A stretch of 33,297 nucleotides of DNA from contig WYBR01000126.1 of assembly GCA_011525805.1 (NCBI GenBank), positions 1 through 33,297 of the forward strand, given 5' to 3'. The translations under genes were made by a program, and so were the position numbers. This DNA comes from Vicinamibacteraceae bacterium. GTDB taxonomy: Bacteria > Planctomycetota > Phycisphaerae > Phycisphaerales > UBA5793. Shown here piece by piece: positions 1 to 6,927 of the stretch; the first letter of the stretch is position 1, and every line of letters begins with the position of its first letter. The notes beneath the pieces were generated by a model. The model was not told the origin of the DNA. It ran no database searches and saw only the letters and a program-made list of their open reading frames with translations.

Positions 1-83
1 AGGGCTGGGGTGGGGGTGTACTTGCGATTGGCGCGACAGGCGCAAGTAGACAACTGCTCGTCCTACTTTCGCCCCCACCCCTT

Positions 84-111
84 CCCCTCCCCCGCAAGGC
101 CGGGGGAGGGG
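84..111. repeat. Palindrome with C-rich and G-rich arms
   Basis: CCCCTCCCCCG (84-94) pairs perfectly with CGGGGGAGGGG (101-111) around a 6-nt loop. A related element with the same arm style, one mismatch and a 6-nt loop lies at 4444-4469. Both are preceded by a CCCCCACCCC run, so they are probably copies of one dispersed element. There is no T-tract, so a classical intrinsic terminator is not supported. Confidence 0.7.
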
Positions 112-149
112 CGTGCATTCTGACCCTCCTGGAAAACGCGATTGCCCTG

Positions 150-397
150 TGTAGCCGCGGGTGGAGCGAAGCGCAGCGAGCGGAGCCCGTGGTCGAGAGT
201 TGCGCTGAGATTCTTCTTCGCCCCGGGAGGGGCGATGGAGGCGTGCGATGGGCAAGTGTGTGAATCTCCCGAGCGACACTCCCTGAAGAACGTCGCTCGC
301 CTCCGCCGACCCTTCGGGGCGGTGAGATCTCTGCGCGCCCCTGACCACGGGTTCCGCTCGCCTGGCTGCGCTTTGTCTCGCTCCACCCGTGGCTACA
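150..397. repeat. Large inverted repeat of GTAGCC..CGGGTGGAGCGA elements
   Basis: The left arm (150-194) begins TGTAGCCGCGGGTGGAGCGA and ends GAGCCCGTGGTC. The right arm (343-397) is close to its reverse complement, beginning GACCACGGGTTCCGCTCG and ending CTCCACCCGTGGCTACA, with about 148 bp between. Each arm is itself roughly palindromic (CGGGT near one end, CCCGTG near the other). From memory this resembles a short interspersed repeat common in planctomycete genomes. No transposase gene lies between the arms. Confidence 0.65.
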
Positions 398-585
398 TTC
401 GTGCGCCCCGCCGGGGCGAACGCCTCCGCGCGAGGCGCGATGCATGAAGACTGCAACTGATCCGCCTCATCCGGGGTCGCGCCGCCATGATTTGGACCAC
501 GCCCGGTGCTCCCAACCGCAGGTGGAACGCCGCCGCCCCCCGCCGTACCGTGATTCCGGCCAAACCGGCCTGCGGAGGCGCCCTC

Positions 586-1068
586 ATGCGGCCCATCACC
601 CTGTGCGTTCTCCTGTGCATCCTGTGCGGCTGCGCCGCCAACGACAAGCCGACCGCGTCCCAACCGGCCAAGGAGCCAACCATGTCGCTGGGCAACTTTT
701 CCGTCAGTCTCGCGGTCAAGGACATCGCCGCCTCGCGGGCGTTCTACGAAAAACTCGGCTTCGAGGTCGTGGCCGGCGACCAGAGCCAGAACTGGCTCGT
801 GCTCTCCAACGGCGACGCCCGCATCGGCATCTTTCAGGGCATGTTCGACCGCAACATGCTCACCTTCAACCCCGGCTGGGACAGCGAGAAGAACACGCTC
901 GCCGAGTTCGACGACGTGCGCGAAATCCAGCGGCAACTCAAGGCCCGCGGCCTGAGCCTGACCATGGAAGCCGACGAGTCCACCACCGGCCCGGCCTACC
1001 TCATGCTCACCGACCCGGATGGGAATCCGATTTTGATTGACCAGCATGTGGGCAAGGCGGGGGGGTGA
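586..1068 (+). CDS. VOC (glyoxalase/bleomycin-resistance fold) family protein, predicted lipoprotein
   Basis: A 160-residue protein with one vicinal-oxygen-chelate half: FSVSLAVKDIAASRAFYEKL is the usual first beta strand and helix, and LTDPDGNPILIDQH the typical last strands. Metal use and substrate cannot be told. The ATG at 586 follows GGAGG at 574-578 and gives an N-terminus MRPITLCVLLCILCGC, a short hydrophobic segment ending in a lipobox-like L-C-G-C, so the product is probably a lipoprotein. A second ATG at 682 (MSLGNFSV) has its own AAGGAG at 670-675 and would make a leaderless cytoplasmic form starting exactly at the domain. The reading frame stays open upstream of 586 but without a good ribosome site. 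The last 35 codons are duplicated at 1365-1469. Confidence 0.85.
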   Translation: MRPITLCVLLCILCGCAANDKPTASQPAKEPTMSLGNFSVSLAVKDIAASRAFYEKLGFEVVAGDQSQNWLVLSNGDARIGIFQGMFDRNMLTFNPGWDSEKNTLAEFDDVREIQRQLKARGLSLTMEADESTTGPAYLMLTDPDGNPILIDQHVGKAGG

Positions 1069-1137
1069 GGAGGCCTTCGCGGATTGTCGAACCCAGGTGA
1101 GGTCGAGATGCACCGGCCCGTTCGACTGGAGTCAACG

Positions 1138-1350
1138 ATGCGGCTACCGACTTGGCGCGGGTTGCTAGTTGCGGGCTGCGGCTTCGTTGCCGCGTTTGCG
1201 CTTCCGAATCTCGGCAGCGCCACGCTCGGCAGGTCATTGTCGATTCTGCTCGGCATGGTGGCCGGCATCCTGATCGTCCTCGCGGTCGATTGCTGCCGCG
1301 GCGTGCCGATTTCACAGCATTTTCGGCATCCACGGGATTGGCTTCGCTAG
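1138..1350 (+). CDS. Small hypothetical membrane protein
   Basis: A 70-residue protein of unrecognised family. Two hydrophobic segments are visible: LLVAGCGFVAAFALPNL near residues 9-25 and LSILLGMVAGILIVLAV near residues 32-48. The tail is basic and ends HPRDWLR. The start at 1138 is chosen for a GGAG at 1128-1131; an ATG at 1108 and a TTG at 1084 are in frame upstream. It sits between the VOC gene and the stranded duplicate of that gene's 3' end, so it may be what interrupted a former tandem pair. It could be spurious, but hydrophobic segments flanked by charged residues favour a real gene. Confidence 0.45.
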   Translation: MRLPTWRGLLVAGCGFVAAFALPNLGSATLGRSLSILLGMVAGILIVLAVDCCRGVPISQHFRHPRDWLR

Positions 1351-1364
1351 GTGTGCCCTGTACC

Positions 1365-1469
1365 ATGGAAACCGACGAATCCACCACCGGCCCGGCCTAC
1401 CTCATGCTCACCGACCCGAATGGGAATCCGATCCTGATTGATCAGCATGTGGGCAAGGCGGGGGGGTGA
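1365..1469 (+). pseudogene. Stranded duplicate of the last 35 codons of the VOC gene
   Basis: These 105 bases match 964-1068, including the TGA stop, with six substitutions. Four are synonymous and two change residues (Ala to Thr, Asp to Asn). The translated piece reads METDESTTGPAYLMLTDPNG and continues to the same C-terminus. Upstream similarity ends almost at once, so the first ~125 codons of the domain are missing. The excess of synonymous changes suggests it was once part of a functional paralogue that lost its 5' part, rather than a very recent copy. Confidence 0.85.
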
Positions 1470-1591
1470 GTTCCCCATAGATCGAAGGCTTGCGACTGGC
1501 GGCCAAACACCGCGGTCGCCGAGTGTTCCGCGCGTGGGGCGTCTAGGATTTCGCCGTCGACCCGTGCTCTTCATGGACACCGGTCGGTATT

Positions 1592-2698
1592 ATGATGTCG
1601 CAGATCTACGATCTTCTGCCGTGGTCCCAAGTCCTGCGGTCGGTCGGCTTCTTCATCGCGGGGGCCGTGCTGTTGTATTGTGCCTGGCGCATCAGATTCC
1701 GCGCAATGGCGGAGCCCCATCCACGATGCGCAAAGTGCCGCTTCGATCTCTTTATGCGCTGGCCCGAGGCGACTCGCTGTCCGGAGTGCGGACATCAGTT
1801 GACGGCCACCGGCTCCGTCGTCTACATTGCGAATGACCGACAACTCGTGTTTGCTCCGCTCGCGGGTCTGGTCGGCCTTACTCTGCTGATCGGCACGTTC
1901 TTCCATGGACGTCACTGGATTCGTGACACCAACTGGTATGAGTACAAGCCGACATCTTGGCTGATCGACGACATGGTCGAAGTGAAGGACGGCTGGCGCA
2001 GTCATCTCATCGGGAACGAATTGCGTTCACGTCTGGAAGATGATGAGTTTGTTGCGGCCAACCACAAACTGCTGACAAAGGCAATTGATCGGATTCTCGA
2101 GGCGCCGGTCGAAATGCCGACAAGGCGAACCCAGGCCATACAGATGTTCTTCTGGAATGCCAGTCGTCAAGGACTCGTGTCTACTCCGCATCTTCAGAGG
2201 TTCCTTGATCAGTCGTTCGACATTGCCTTTGTCGACCCGAGTCACAATGAAATGCGAACGACTCCCGACCTGACAGACAAACCAGCGACGCTTCAGTTCT
2301 TGCTGCGCGCCACGTTAGTGAATCTGTCCGAGGTGCATGACTTTCCAAACGTCGACATCGTGCAAGTCGTCATCAATGATCAGGAGATAGACAGGAGCGC
2401 GTTCCATCGCAAATCGGGCAGCGTCGGAGGCGGCAGTGGCGGAGGCGGAGAAGTAGTGTCGTGGCAACTTATCGGAGTTGAGGCCACAGTATTGGGACTT
2501 GATGAAGGTGATCATGCGATTGCGGCCGAAGTCTGCCTCAGCAGATGGGATCACACTGCACAGCAACCGCGTGTCTTGCGCCGCTATCGCGTGCAAGGCT
2601 GGTTCACCATCGAGTCCGAAGAGCAGTTCCGCGCGGAAGTGAGCCCGTCTGTCCGAGATGTCATGATCACGCCGATTGAGGAAGATCGTGATGGATGA
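1592..2698 (+). CDS. Membrane protein with zinc ribbon, unknown function (first of an adjacent pair)
   Basis: A 368-residue protein of unrecognised family. Order of parts: N-terminal membrane segment (about 15-35), a zinc ribbon made by CAKC (about 46-49) and CPEC (about 63-66), a second membrane segment (LAGLVGLTLLIGTFF, about 90-105), a soluble alpha-helical part with FFWNASRQGLVSTPHLQRFL near residues 188-207, a GGGSGGGG linker, and a likely beta-rich C-terminal domain. The architecture is repeated in the next gene, 30 bases downstream. The start is 1592 or the adjacent ATG at 1595. No clear Shine-Dalgarno is visible, and a TATTAT box (1588-1593) overlaps the start. The large soluble part probably lies outside the cytoplasm, but topology is not proven. 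Confidence 0.8.
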   Translation: MMSQIYDLLPWSQVLRSVGFFIAGAVLLYCAWRIRFRAMAEPHPRCAKCRFDLFMRWPEATRCPECGHQLTATGSVVYIANDRQLVFAPLAGLVGLTLLIGTFFHGRHWIRDTNWYEYKPTSWLIDDMVEVKDGWRSHLIGNELRSRLEDDEFVAANHKLLTKAIDRILEAPVEMPTRRTQAIQMFFWNASRQGLVSTPHLQRFLDQSFDIAFVDPSHNEMRTTPDLTDKPATLQFLLRATLVNLSEVHDFPNVDIVQVVINDQEIDRSAFHRKSGSVGGGSGGGGEVVSWQLIGVEATVLGLDEGDHAIAAEVCLSRWDHTAQQPRVLRRYRVQGWFTIESEEQFRAEVSPSVRDVMITPIEEDRDG

Positions 2699-2728
2699 CC
2701 GGTCACAATCGCAGTCGGAGCGCCGAGC

Positions 2729-3769
2729 ATGATGCCCGTGTCGTGGATTCTCGGCTATCTGCTGCTGACGGGGGTGCTGGCTGTCGGCGGGCTCCACACC
2801 TTCCGTCGGGCTCGCACGATGTGGCGCACGGCCATTCTGGCCGATCTGCCATACTGCGATGCGTGCGCTCCGTCAAGCGCCGTCGAATCTGCGCGCCCTG
2901 CTGCTGTGGCCGGTTGGAAATGCACCCGTTGTCATCGGACAATCTCCGGCAAGGAGACGATCCGAACCGCTCCAGCGCCACGACGGCCGAATGCGGGCTT
3001 CGCTCACTGTTTTGCTTCCTACGTTTTGATCTCAGCGAACATCGCGTTCACACTGTGGTGGTTTCCCAGCGTGATCTGGCATCGGTTCGTTCCACTCAAC
3101 GTGCTGCTCGTTGAACAGCGACTGCCCGTGCCGTTCGCTTCCCATTGGGCGAGCGAGGAACTAACGCGCAGGATTCTCGATGACAATCGCGGGTTGCCTG
3201 ACGATGTCAGACAGAGGCTGGTTGAGGCTGCCTTGACACGGCAGGCTCAAGTCGACCGCCGCTGGGACGAACGAATGGGGCAGATCGTCGATGCCGCCTG
3301 GTACAAGGGGCTGATGGATGATGACCAGATACAACAGTGGGTGGAACAGCTGTTCGTCGCTGAGGAAGCCATCATTGAGCCCAGGCCTCCCCGTTCAAGG
3401 AAGGATGGCTTCAGCATCGAGTTGCGCTTTCGGCGGCGCGGGTCGGATGTGCTGCCGTTCGACTTTGACTTGACGATCGAGTCGGCCAGCCTCAACGGCG
3501 AGTCGCTGCCCGAGTTTCAGTCCAGCAGTTCCGGTCGAGCACTTGACGAGTTCCACTTTGAGAAGTACGTAGAGGAATCTGGCTCGATGCAAACGACGAA
3601 TCGCCTCGAATGCGTGTGCCGCTTCGACTACATCGTGCCTGGTGAGCAACGAGCAGACCGTCGAACGTGGAGAAGGGCTTATGAATTGGAGTTTACCTGG
3701 CAGCAAAATGTGGCCCAAGTCGTGGCAGGATCGCTCCGCGAGAAGCCGCTCGAAGAGGTAGATCATTAG
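2729..3769 (+). CDS. Membrane protein with zinc ribbon, unknown function (second of an adjacent pair)
   Basis: A 346-residue protein of unrecognised family with the plan of its upstream neighbour: N-terminal membrane segment (WILGYLLLTGVLAVGGL), a zinc-ribbon-like cluster of CDAC and CTRC separated by about 27 residues, a second membrane segment around SYVLISANIAFTLWWFPSV, a helical part containing AAWYKGLMDDDQIQQWVEQL, and a beta-rich C-terminus. The AAWYKGL stretch lines up with NASRQGLVSTPHLQRFLDQS in the neighbour, which suggests distant paralogy. Start ATG 2729 (or 2732) follows GGAG at 2717-2720. Only 30 bases separate it from the preceding stop, so the two are probably co-transcribed and may work together. 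Confidence 0.8.
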   Translation: MMPVSWILGYLLLTGVLAVGGLHTFRRARTMWRTAILADLPYCDACAPSSAVESARPAAVAGWKCTRCHRTISGKETIRTAPAPRRPNAGFAHCFASYVLISANIAFTLWWFPSVIWHRFVPLNVLLVEQRLPVPFASHWASEELTRRILDDNRGLPDDVRQRLVEAALTRQAQVDRRWDERMGQIVDAAWYKGLMDDDQIQQWVEQLFVAEEAIIEPRPPRSRKDGFSIELRFRRRGSDVLPFDFDLTIESASLNGESLPEFQSSSSGRALDEFHFEKYVEESGSMQTTNRLECVCRFDYIVPGEQRADRRTWRRAYELEFTWQQNVAQVVAGSLREKPLEEVDH

Positions 3770-4443
3770 CTGGAGTGGCGTGATTCAGGGATGTTCTGGG
3801 AGCGCGGGCCACGCGGGTGCGCGATCGACGATCGAAATTGAATGATCGCCCGTTCGCGCGAGGGTGTGGCCCTCCGGTCGCGGAGCCTCCCTTCGGGCCA
3901 CGGCACCCCGAATGTACTTCACCCCTTGATGCGGTCTCTGGCGCTCGCCCTCGCTTCGGGGCTTTGTTGTTTCCTTCCTTGTCTCTTCGCGCCGATCGGG
4001 GGAAACGTGCCGGAGCGCGGGGGAGACGGAAGGAGCGGGGAGAGAGTCTGCGGGGGCGGGCGGGGAAGTGCGAGGCACGGGGAAGCAATGCGGTGTTGCG
4101 GGAGAGGGGGCGGGACGTGCGGAGAGTCTGCCGCGCGTTGCGGGAGTCGAACCGGGAAGTACAGGGAGGGACTCTTGAGAGTGGAGAAACCACTCCCGGG
4201 CCGGGGCGATCGGCTCGCGGGGGCGGTGAGATCAGTTTCGAGAGGGCGGGGTCGGCGACTGGAGCGGGGCGGCCGACGGCCGGGGGTGCGTCGCGGACCC
4301 GCAGAGCGTGCAGGATCGCTCGCGATGCGGAAGAGAAGACCCGCATCGCGCGCGGCCGATTCGCGGATCGGCGGTGAAGTCGAGCGCGTTATTGGCCGAT
4401 GACCGCAGAGGCGGGGCGGGAAACGAAATCACCCCCACCCCGG

Positions 4444-4469
4444 CCCTCCCCCGCGGAGCCGGAGGAGGG
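4444..4469. repeat. Palindrome with C-rich and G-rich arms, second copy
   Basis: CCCTCCCCCG (4444-4453) pairs with CGGAGGAGGG (4460-4469) with one mismatch and a 6-nt loop. It follows a CCCCCACCCC run, as does the copy at 84-111. Confidence 0.6.
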
Positions 4470-4476
4470 AGTTGAA

Positions 4477-4585
4477 CCGAGCCCCACGCGTAAGCACGGG
4501 TCTGAGACGTGGGCGGCGATTGGCGCCGTGTTGGAAGGCGAAGGCTGGGCAACGGCGAAAACCCTCCCTGACGGTCGGGGCTCGG
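4477..4585. repeat. Inverted pair of short dispersed repeats, tail to tail
   Basis: The left unit (4477-4501) contains GCCCCACGCGTAAGCACGGG. The right unit (4561-4585) is inverted and, read on the minus strand, contains GCCCCGACCGTCAGGG. Each matches one unit of the 168-bp array at 6154 over 24 of 25 positions, but there the two units point the other way. The units resemble each other (both begin CCGAGCCCC and end GGGT), so the locus looks like a BIME-type mosaic. The spacer of about 59 bases is not shared with the 6154 locus. Confidence 0.7.
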
Positions 4586-4637
4586 TTTGTCTGCCGAGCG
4601 CGGCGTGCTTTCTTCATCGTCCATGAGAGGTCTTGAC

Positions 4638-5363
4638 ATGGCTGGAAAGTTCATTCCCGATTCGGACAGCGGCTTTGCGCGCATGGCGCGGGTTTTCTCG
4701 GACAACATCGCGCTCGAGCCGGAGCGGTACTTCCTGACGGCGGAAGATGCGCGGGACATCGGGTACGCCGTGTCGGAGTTTCGTCATCATCTGGCGCTGG
4801 CGTCCTGGCCGAGCACGCGATCGGCGAGCCGGATCGCGGAGAAGGATGCAGCGAGGCAGCGGGCTGAGCGCATCGTGCGCAAGTATGGGGCGATGATCCG
4901 CGCGAATCCGCAGATCAATCGAAGCGCCAAGGTGTGCGTGGGGGTGCGGGAGCGGCCGGGTCGTCTGCATCGGCGGGAATGTCCAAGAAGTGCGCCGCAC
5001 CTGCGGTACCTGGGTTCGGAGACGGGAGTGCATTTCATCGAGTTTCGCGAGGAGTGGGGCGCGCGCAGCCGAGCCAAGCCGCACGGGGCGAGCCGACTGG
5101 AGTTGTTTGTCGAGATGGTCGAGCCGGGGCGGGCGATACCGGCGGGGCCGGGCGCGCGGCCGTGGTATCTGCGGTCGTTCACGAGCAGCCCGATGCGGGT
5201 GCAGTTTCCGATGCCCGAGGGGCCGCGGATGATCGTGTACTGGGGCCGGTGGGCGGATGCGACCGGGGAGGTGGGACCGTGGTCTCGGCGGGTGGTGGCG
5301 CGCGTGGAGGGTTGGGGGGCGGAGGATGCGGGAGGCGAGGGGGAGGCGCGGCGCGCGGCGTGA
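4638..5363 (+). CDS. Conserved MAGKFIPDSD-type protein with fibronectin-like C-terminus, unknown function
   Basis: A 241-residue protein of a type I recognise as common in planctomycete genomes, with no established function. The N-terminal half is helical and holds FIPDSDSGFARMARVFSDNI, then a conserved stretch ending RIVRKYGAMIRANPQINRSA. The C-terminal half looks like a beta sandwich, with VELFVEM-like strands, RPWYLRSFTSSPMRVQFPMP and VYWGRWADATGEVGPWS, the last typical of a fibronectin type III end (W..W.. GpWS). No signal peptide is seen. ATG 4638 is chosen because GAGAGG at 4625-4630 is 7 bases upstream and the homologues I recall start MAGK; an in-frame ATG at 4587 lacks this. Such genes often occur in several copies per genome, which could be checked outside this window. 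Confidence 0.8.
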   Translation: MAGKFIPDSDSGFARMARVFSDNIALEPERYFLTAEDARDIGYAVSEFRHHLALASWPSTRSASRIAEKDAARQRAERIVRKYGAMIRANPQINRSAKVCVGVRERPGRLHRRECPRSAPHLRYLGSETGVHFIEFREEWGARSRAKPHGASRLELFVEMVEPGRAIPAGPGARPWYLRSFTSSPMRVQFPMPEGPRMIVYWGRWADATGEVGPWSRRVVARVEGWGAEDAGGEGEARRAA

Positions 5364-5505
5364 AGCGAGGAGGGCGGGACAAGCGATGGTTTCGGAGCGA
5401 ATCCCATCGGGTTCGCCGGTCGATGTCGAAAGCGCCGCTTCGTCGGTGAGAGCAGCCGTAGCCCGGGCACCGGCCTTCCCGCCGGCGTGCGTCCTGCAAA
5501 GGGGA

Positions 5506-5619
5506 GAACCCGCTTCCTTACGGGCGCGGCTCGTTGATCCAGAGAACCCGCTTCCTTACGGGCGCGGCTCGTTGATCCAGAGAACCCGCTTCCTTACGGG
5601 CGCGGCTCGTTGATCCAGA
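5506..5619. repeat. Three perfect tandem copies of a 38-bp repeat
   Basis: Copies at 5506-5543, 5544-5581 and 5582-5619 are identical. Read on the minus strand each carries GCCGCGCCCGTAAGGAAGC followed by GGGTT, the same layout as the dispersed units at 4477-4585 and 6154-6517 (CGAGCC start, CGT in the middle, GGGT end). CCCG..CGGG can form a small hairpin around CTTCCTTA. The copies are directly contiguous with no spacers, so this is not a CRISPR array. The stretch 5364-5676 holds no gene. Confidence 0.9.
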
Positions 5620-5644
5620 CGCCATCGGCCGCGAGCCTGGGCGT

Positions 5645-5650
5645 TATACT
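5645..5650 (+). promoter_or_regulatory. Possible -10 box of the DUF1801 gene
   Basis: TATACT preceded by GCGT lies 26 bases before the GTG start at 5677. The same GC-flanked TATACT appears before the tRNA gene (19367-19372) and in the ArsR promoter. No -35 box is evident. Confidence 0.35.
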
Positions 5651-5676
5651 TGCGCTTTCACCGAAGGGGCGGCCGC

Positions 5677-6072
5677 GTGGCGATTCATGAGGACATTCGA
5701 GCGTACAACGCGGCCCTGTCGGCCGGGGACAGGCGCATCAGCGAGGCGCTCAGCCGGACGATCGATCGGCATCTGCCGGGCGCGGAGTGCAAGGTCTGGC
5801 ACCGGCATCCGGTGTGGTTTCTCGAGGGCAACCCGATCGTCGGCTACAGCAAACTCAAGGACTGCATCCGCCTGCTCTTCTGGAGCGGGCAGTCGTTCGA
5901 CGAGCCGGGCCTCAAGGCCGAGGGGAGTTTCAAGGCCGCCGAGGCGCGCTACACGGCCGTCGATCAGATCGAAGCCGCTGATCTGGAGAGGTGGCTGGCG
6001 AAGTCGATCGAGATTCAGTGGGACTACAAGAACATCGTGAAGCGCAAGGGCCGGCTCGAACGGTTGAAGTGA
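5677..6072 (+). CDS. DUF1801 (YdhG-like) family protein
   Basis: A 131-residue small soluble protein. The stretch WHRHPVWFLEGNPIVGYSKLKDCIRLLFWSGQSF, seen here in pieces around residues 40-70, is typical of the DUF1801/YdhG fold, which resembles frataxin-like small alpha-beta proteins; the biochemical role of the family is not settled. The GTG start at 5677 follows AAGGGG at 5664-5669. The frame extends to a TTG at 5650 but that lies inside the candidate promoter. The end, KNIVKRKGRLERLK, is strongly basic. It stands alone, with repeat arrays on both sides. Confidence 0.82.
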   Translation: MAIHEDIRAYNAALSAGDRRISEALSRTIDRHLPGAECKVWHRHPVWFLEGNPIVGYSKLKDCIRLLFWSGQSFDEPGLKAEGSFKAAEARYTAVDQIEAADLERWLAKSIEIQWDYKNIVKRKGRLERLK

Positions 6073-6153
6073 GCGGGGGGTGGTCGCGGGGCGGCGGAGC
6101 CTTGCTTGCGCACCAGTGATCGCCGGGTGCCGGTGCCGGCGCCCCCGTCCAGG

Positions 6154-6517
6154 ACCCGTGCTGACGCGTGGGGCTCGGATCTGATCATCGCCATGCGATG
6201 ATCCGAGCCCCGACCGTGAGGGAGGGTCTTCGCCGAGCACCGGCCTTCGCCGTTCGATTTGACGACCATCCGGCTCACCTGTCATCTGTCGTGGCTCGCC
6301 ACTGCCGTGCACGAGTCCAACACCCGTGCTGACGCGTGGGGCTCGGATCTGATCATCGCCATGCGATGATCCGAGCCCCGACCGTGAGGGAGGGTCTTCG
6401 CCGAGCACCGGCCTTCGCCGCTCGATTTGACGACCATCCGGCTCACCTGTCATCTGTCGTGGCTCGCCACTGCCGTGCACGAGTCCAACACCCGTGCTGA
6501 CGCGTGGGGCTCGGATC
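6154..6517. repeat. Tandem array of a 168-bp unit (about 2.2 copies)
   Basis: Copies at 6154-6321 and 6322-6489 differ by one base seen (T/C in GCCGYTCGATTTG); a 28-bp partial third copy ends at 6517. Each unit begins with a head-to-head pair of the dispersed short repeats. Their facing arms make a long hairpin at 6170-6211 and 6338-6379: GGGGCTCGG pairs with CCGAGCCCC, and inside it ATCATCGC pairs with GCGATGAT around CAT. Because 168 is a multiple of three, a minus-strand frame stays open through it and shows a false 56-residue repeat. The whole stretch 6073-6568 holds no supported gene. Confidence 0.92.
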
Positions 6518-6530
6518 AGTGCGTTTTCTG

Positions 6531-6547
6531 GCAGGCTGAAAGCCTGC
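6531..6547. repeat. Short palindrome GCAGGCT-GAA-AGCCTGC
   Basis: A perfect 7-bp stem with a 3-nt loop, 21 bases beyond the stop of the MoaD-like gene. From memory similar GGCTGAAAGCC palindromes are dispersed in planctomycete genomes. It could act as a weak terminator or RNA end stabiliser for the minus-strand gene, but there is no clear U-run. Confidence 0.5.
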
Positions 6548-6568
6548 ACCACCATTGTGTAAGCAACC

Positions 6569-6868
6569 TCATCCGCCCGCAATCGCGCCGACGATCATGA
6601 AGGGTTCCTCGCCGCGGGCGACGGGCGGCGGCAGGGGGGCGTCGTCGGGCTCGTGGGTGAGGTCTTCGCGGCAGGCGTAGAAGCGGATGAAGGGACGGCG
6701 CGTTTTGGTGACGTGGTCGCGGATGGTGCCGCGCAGCATGGGGTAGCGCTCTTCGAGGGCGTCGAGGAGCATGGCGCGCGTCGGCGCGGCGTCGCCGAGA
6801 TCGAGGGCGACTTCGCCCTCGACGCGGGCGAGTGTGCGAAGATGGAAGGGGATGGTGATGCGGATCAT
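6569..6868 (-). CDS. MoaD/ThiS-like ubiquitin-fold protein
   Basis: A 99-residue protein that fits the small sulfur-carrier fold: [14 protein letters not shown] first strand, a helix [27 protein letters not shown], then a C-terminal end VGAIAGG. The free Gly-Gly terminus is what MoaD and ThiS need for adenylation and thiocarboxylation. No MoaE, MoeB, ThiF or other partner gene is in the window, so the cofactor pathway is unknown, and it could be a carrier for another enzyme. GGAGGAACAC immediately before the ATG gives a strong ribosome site. It is divergent from the toxin-antitoxin-like pair, with 59 bases between the starts. Confidence 0.75.
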   Translation of the reverse strand: MIRITIPFHLRTLARVEGEVALDLGDAAPTRAMLLDALEERYPMLRGTIRDHVTKTRRPFIRFYACREDLTHEPDDAPLPPPVARGEEPFMIVGAIAGG

Positions 6869-6927
6869 GTGTTCCTCCGCGTCGTGGCGGGAAGCGCGGG
6901 TGATGAGGCAATGCGGTCTCGAGACGA

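Larger units (their letters stand above)
1..585. other. Gene-free stretch with palindromic repeats
   Basis: No reading frame here looks like a real protein; the open frames are arginine- and proline-rich shadows of GC-rich repeats. It holds a C-run/G-run hairpin near base 100 and a large inverted repeat between 150 and 397, both listed separately. The start of the VOC gene follows at 586. Confidence 0.6.
3770..4637. other. Long gene-free stretch with strong purine skew
   Basis: No convincing gene lies here. The open frames on both strands are arginine-, glycine- and serine-rich with no recognisable fold. The plus strand from about 4010 to 4300 is strikingly rich in G and GA runs. A 6-bp hairpin, GAGTGG-AGAAA-CCACTC, sits at 4179-4195. 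I compared it by eye with RNase P RNA, tmRNA and 6S RNA and saw no signature motifs. The last 200 bases carry dispersed repeats listed separately. Confidence 0.5.

Noticed and set aside
3693-4346. Minus-strand gene across the purine-skewed region
   Set aside because: The translation is arginine-, proline- and serine-rich with no recognisable fold or ribosome site, as expected of GC-rich non-coding DNA.
3770-4637. RNase P RNA, tmRNA or 6S RNA
   Set aside because: I looked for their conserved core motifs by eye and saw none; a covariance search would be needed to exclude them fully.
5506-5619. CRISPR array
   Set aside because: The 38-bp copies are directly contiguous with no spacers, and no cas gene is in the window.
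5644-6582. Minus-strand frame with a 56-residue repeated protein
   Set aside because: It comes from the 168-bp tandem DNA repeat, whose length is a multiple of three. The upstream part is antisense to the DUF1801 gene and nothing in the translation resembles a fold.
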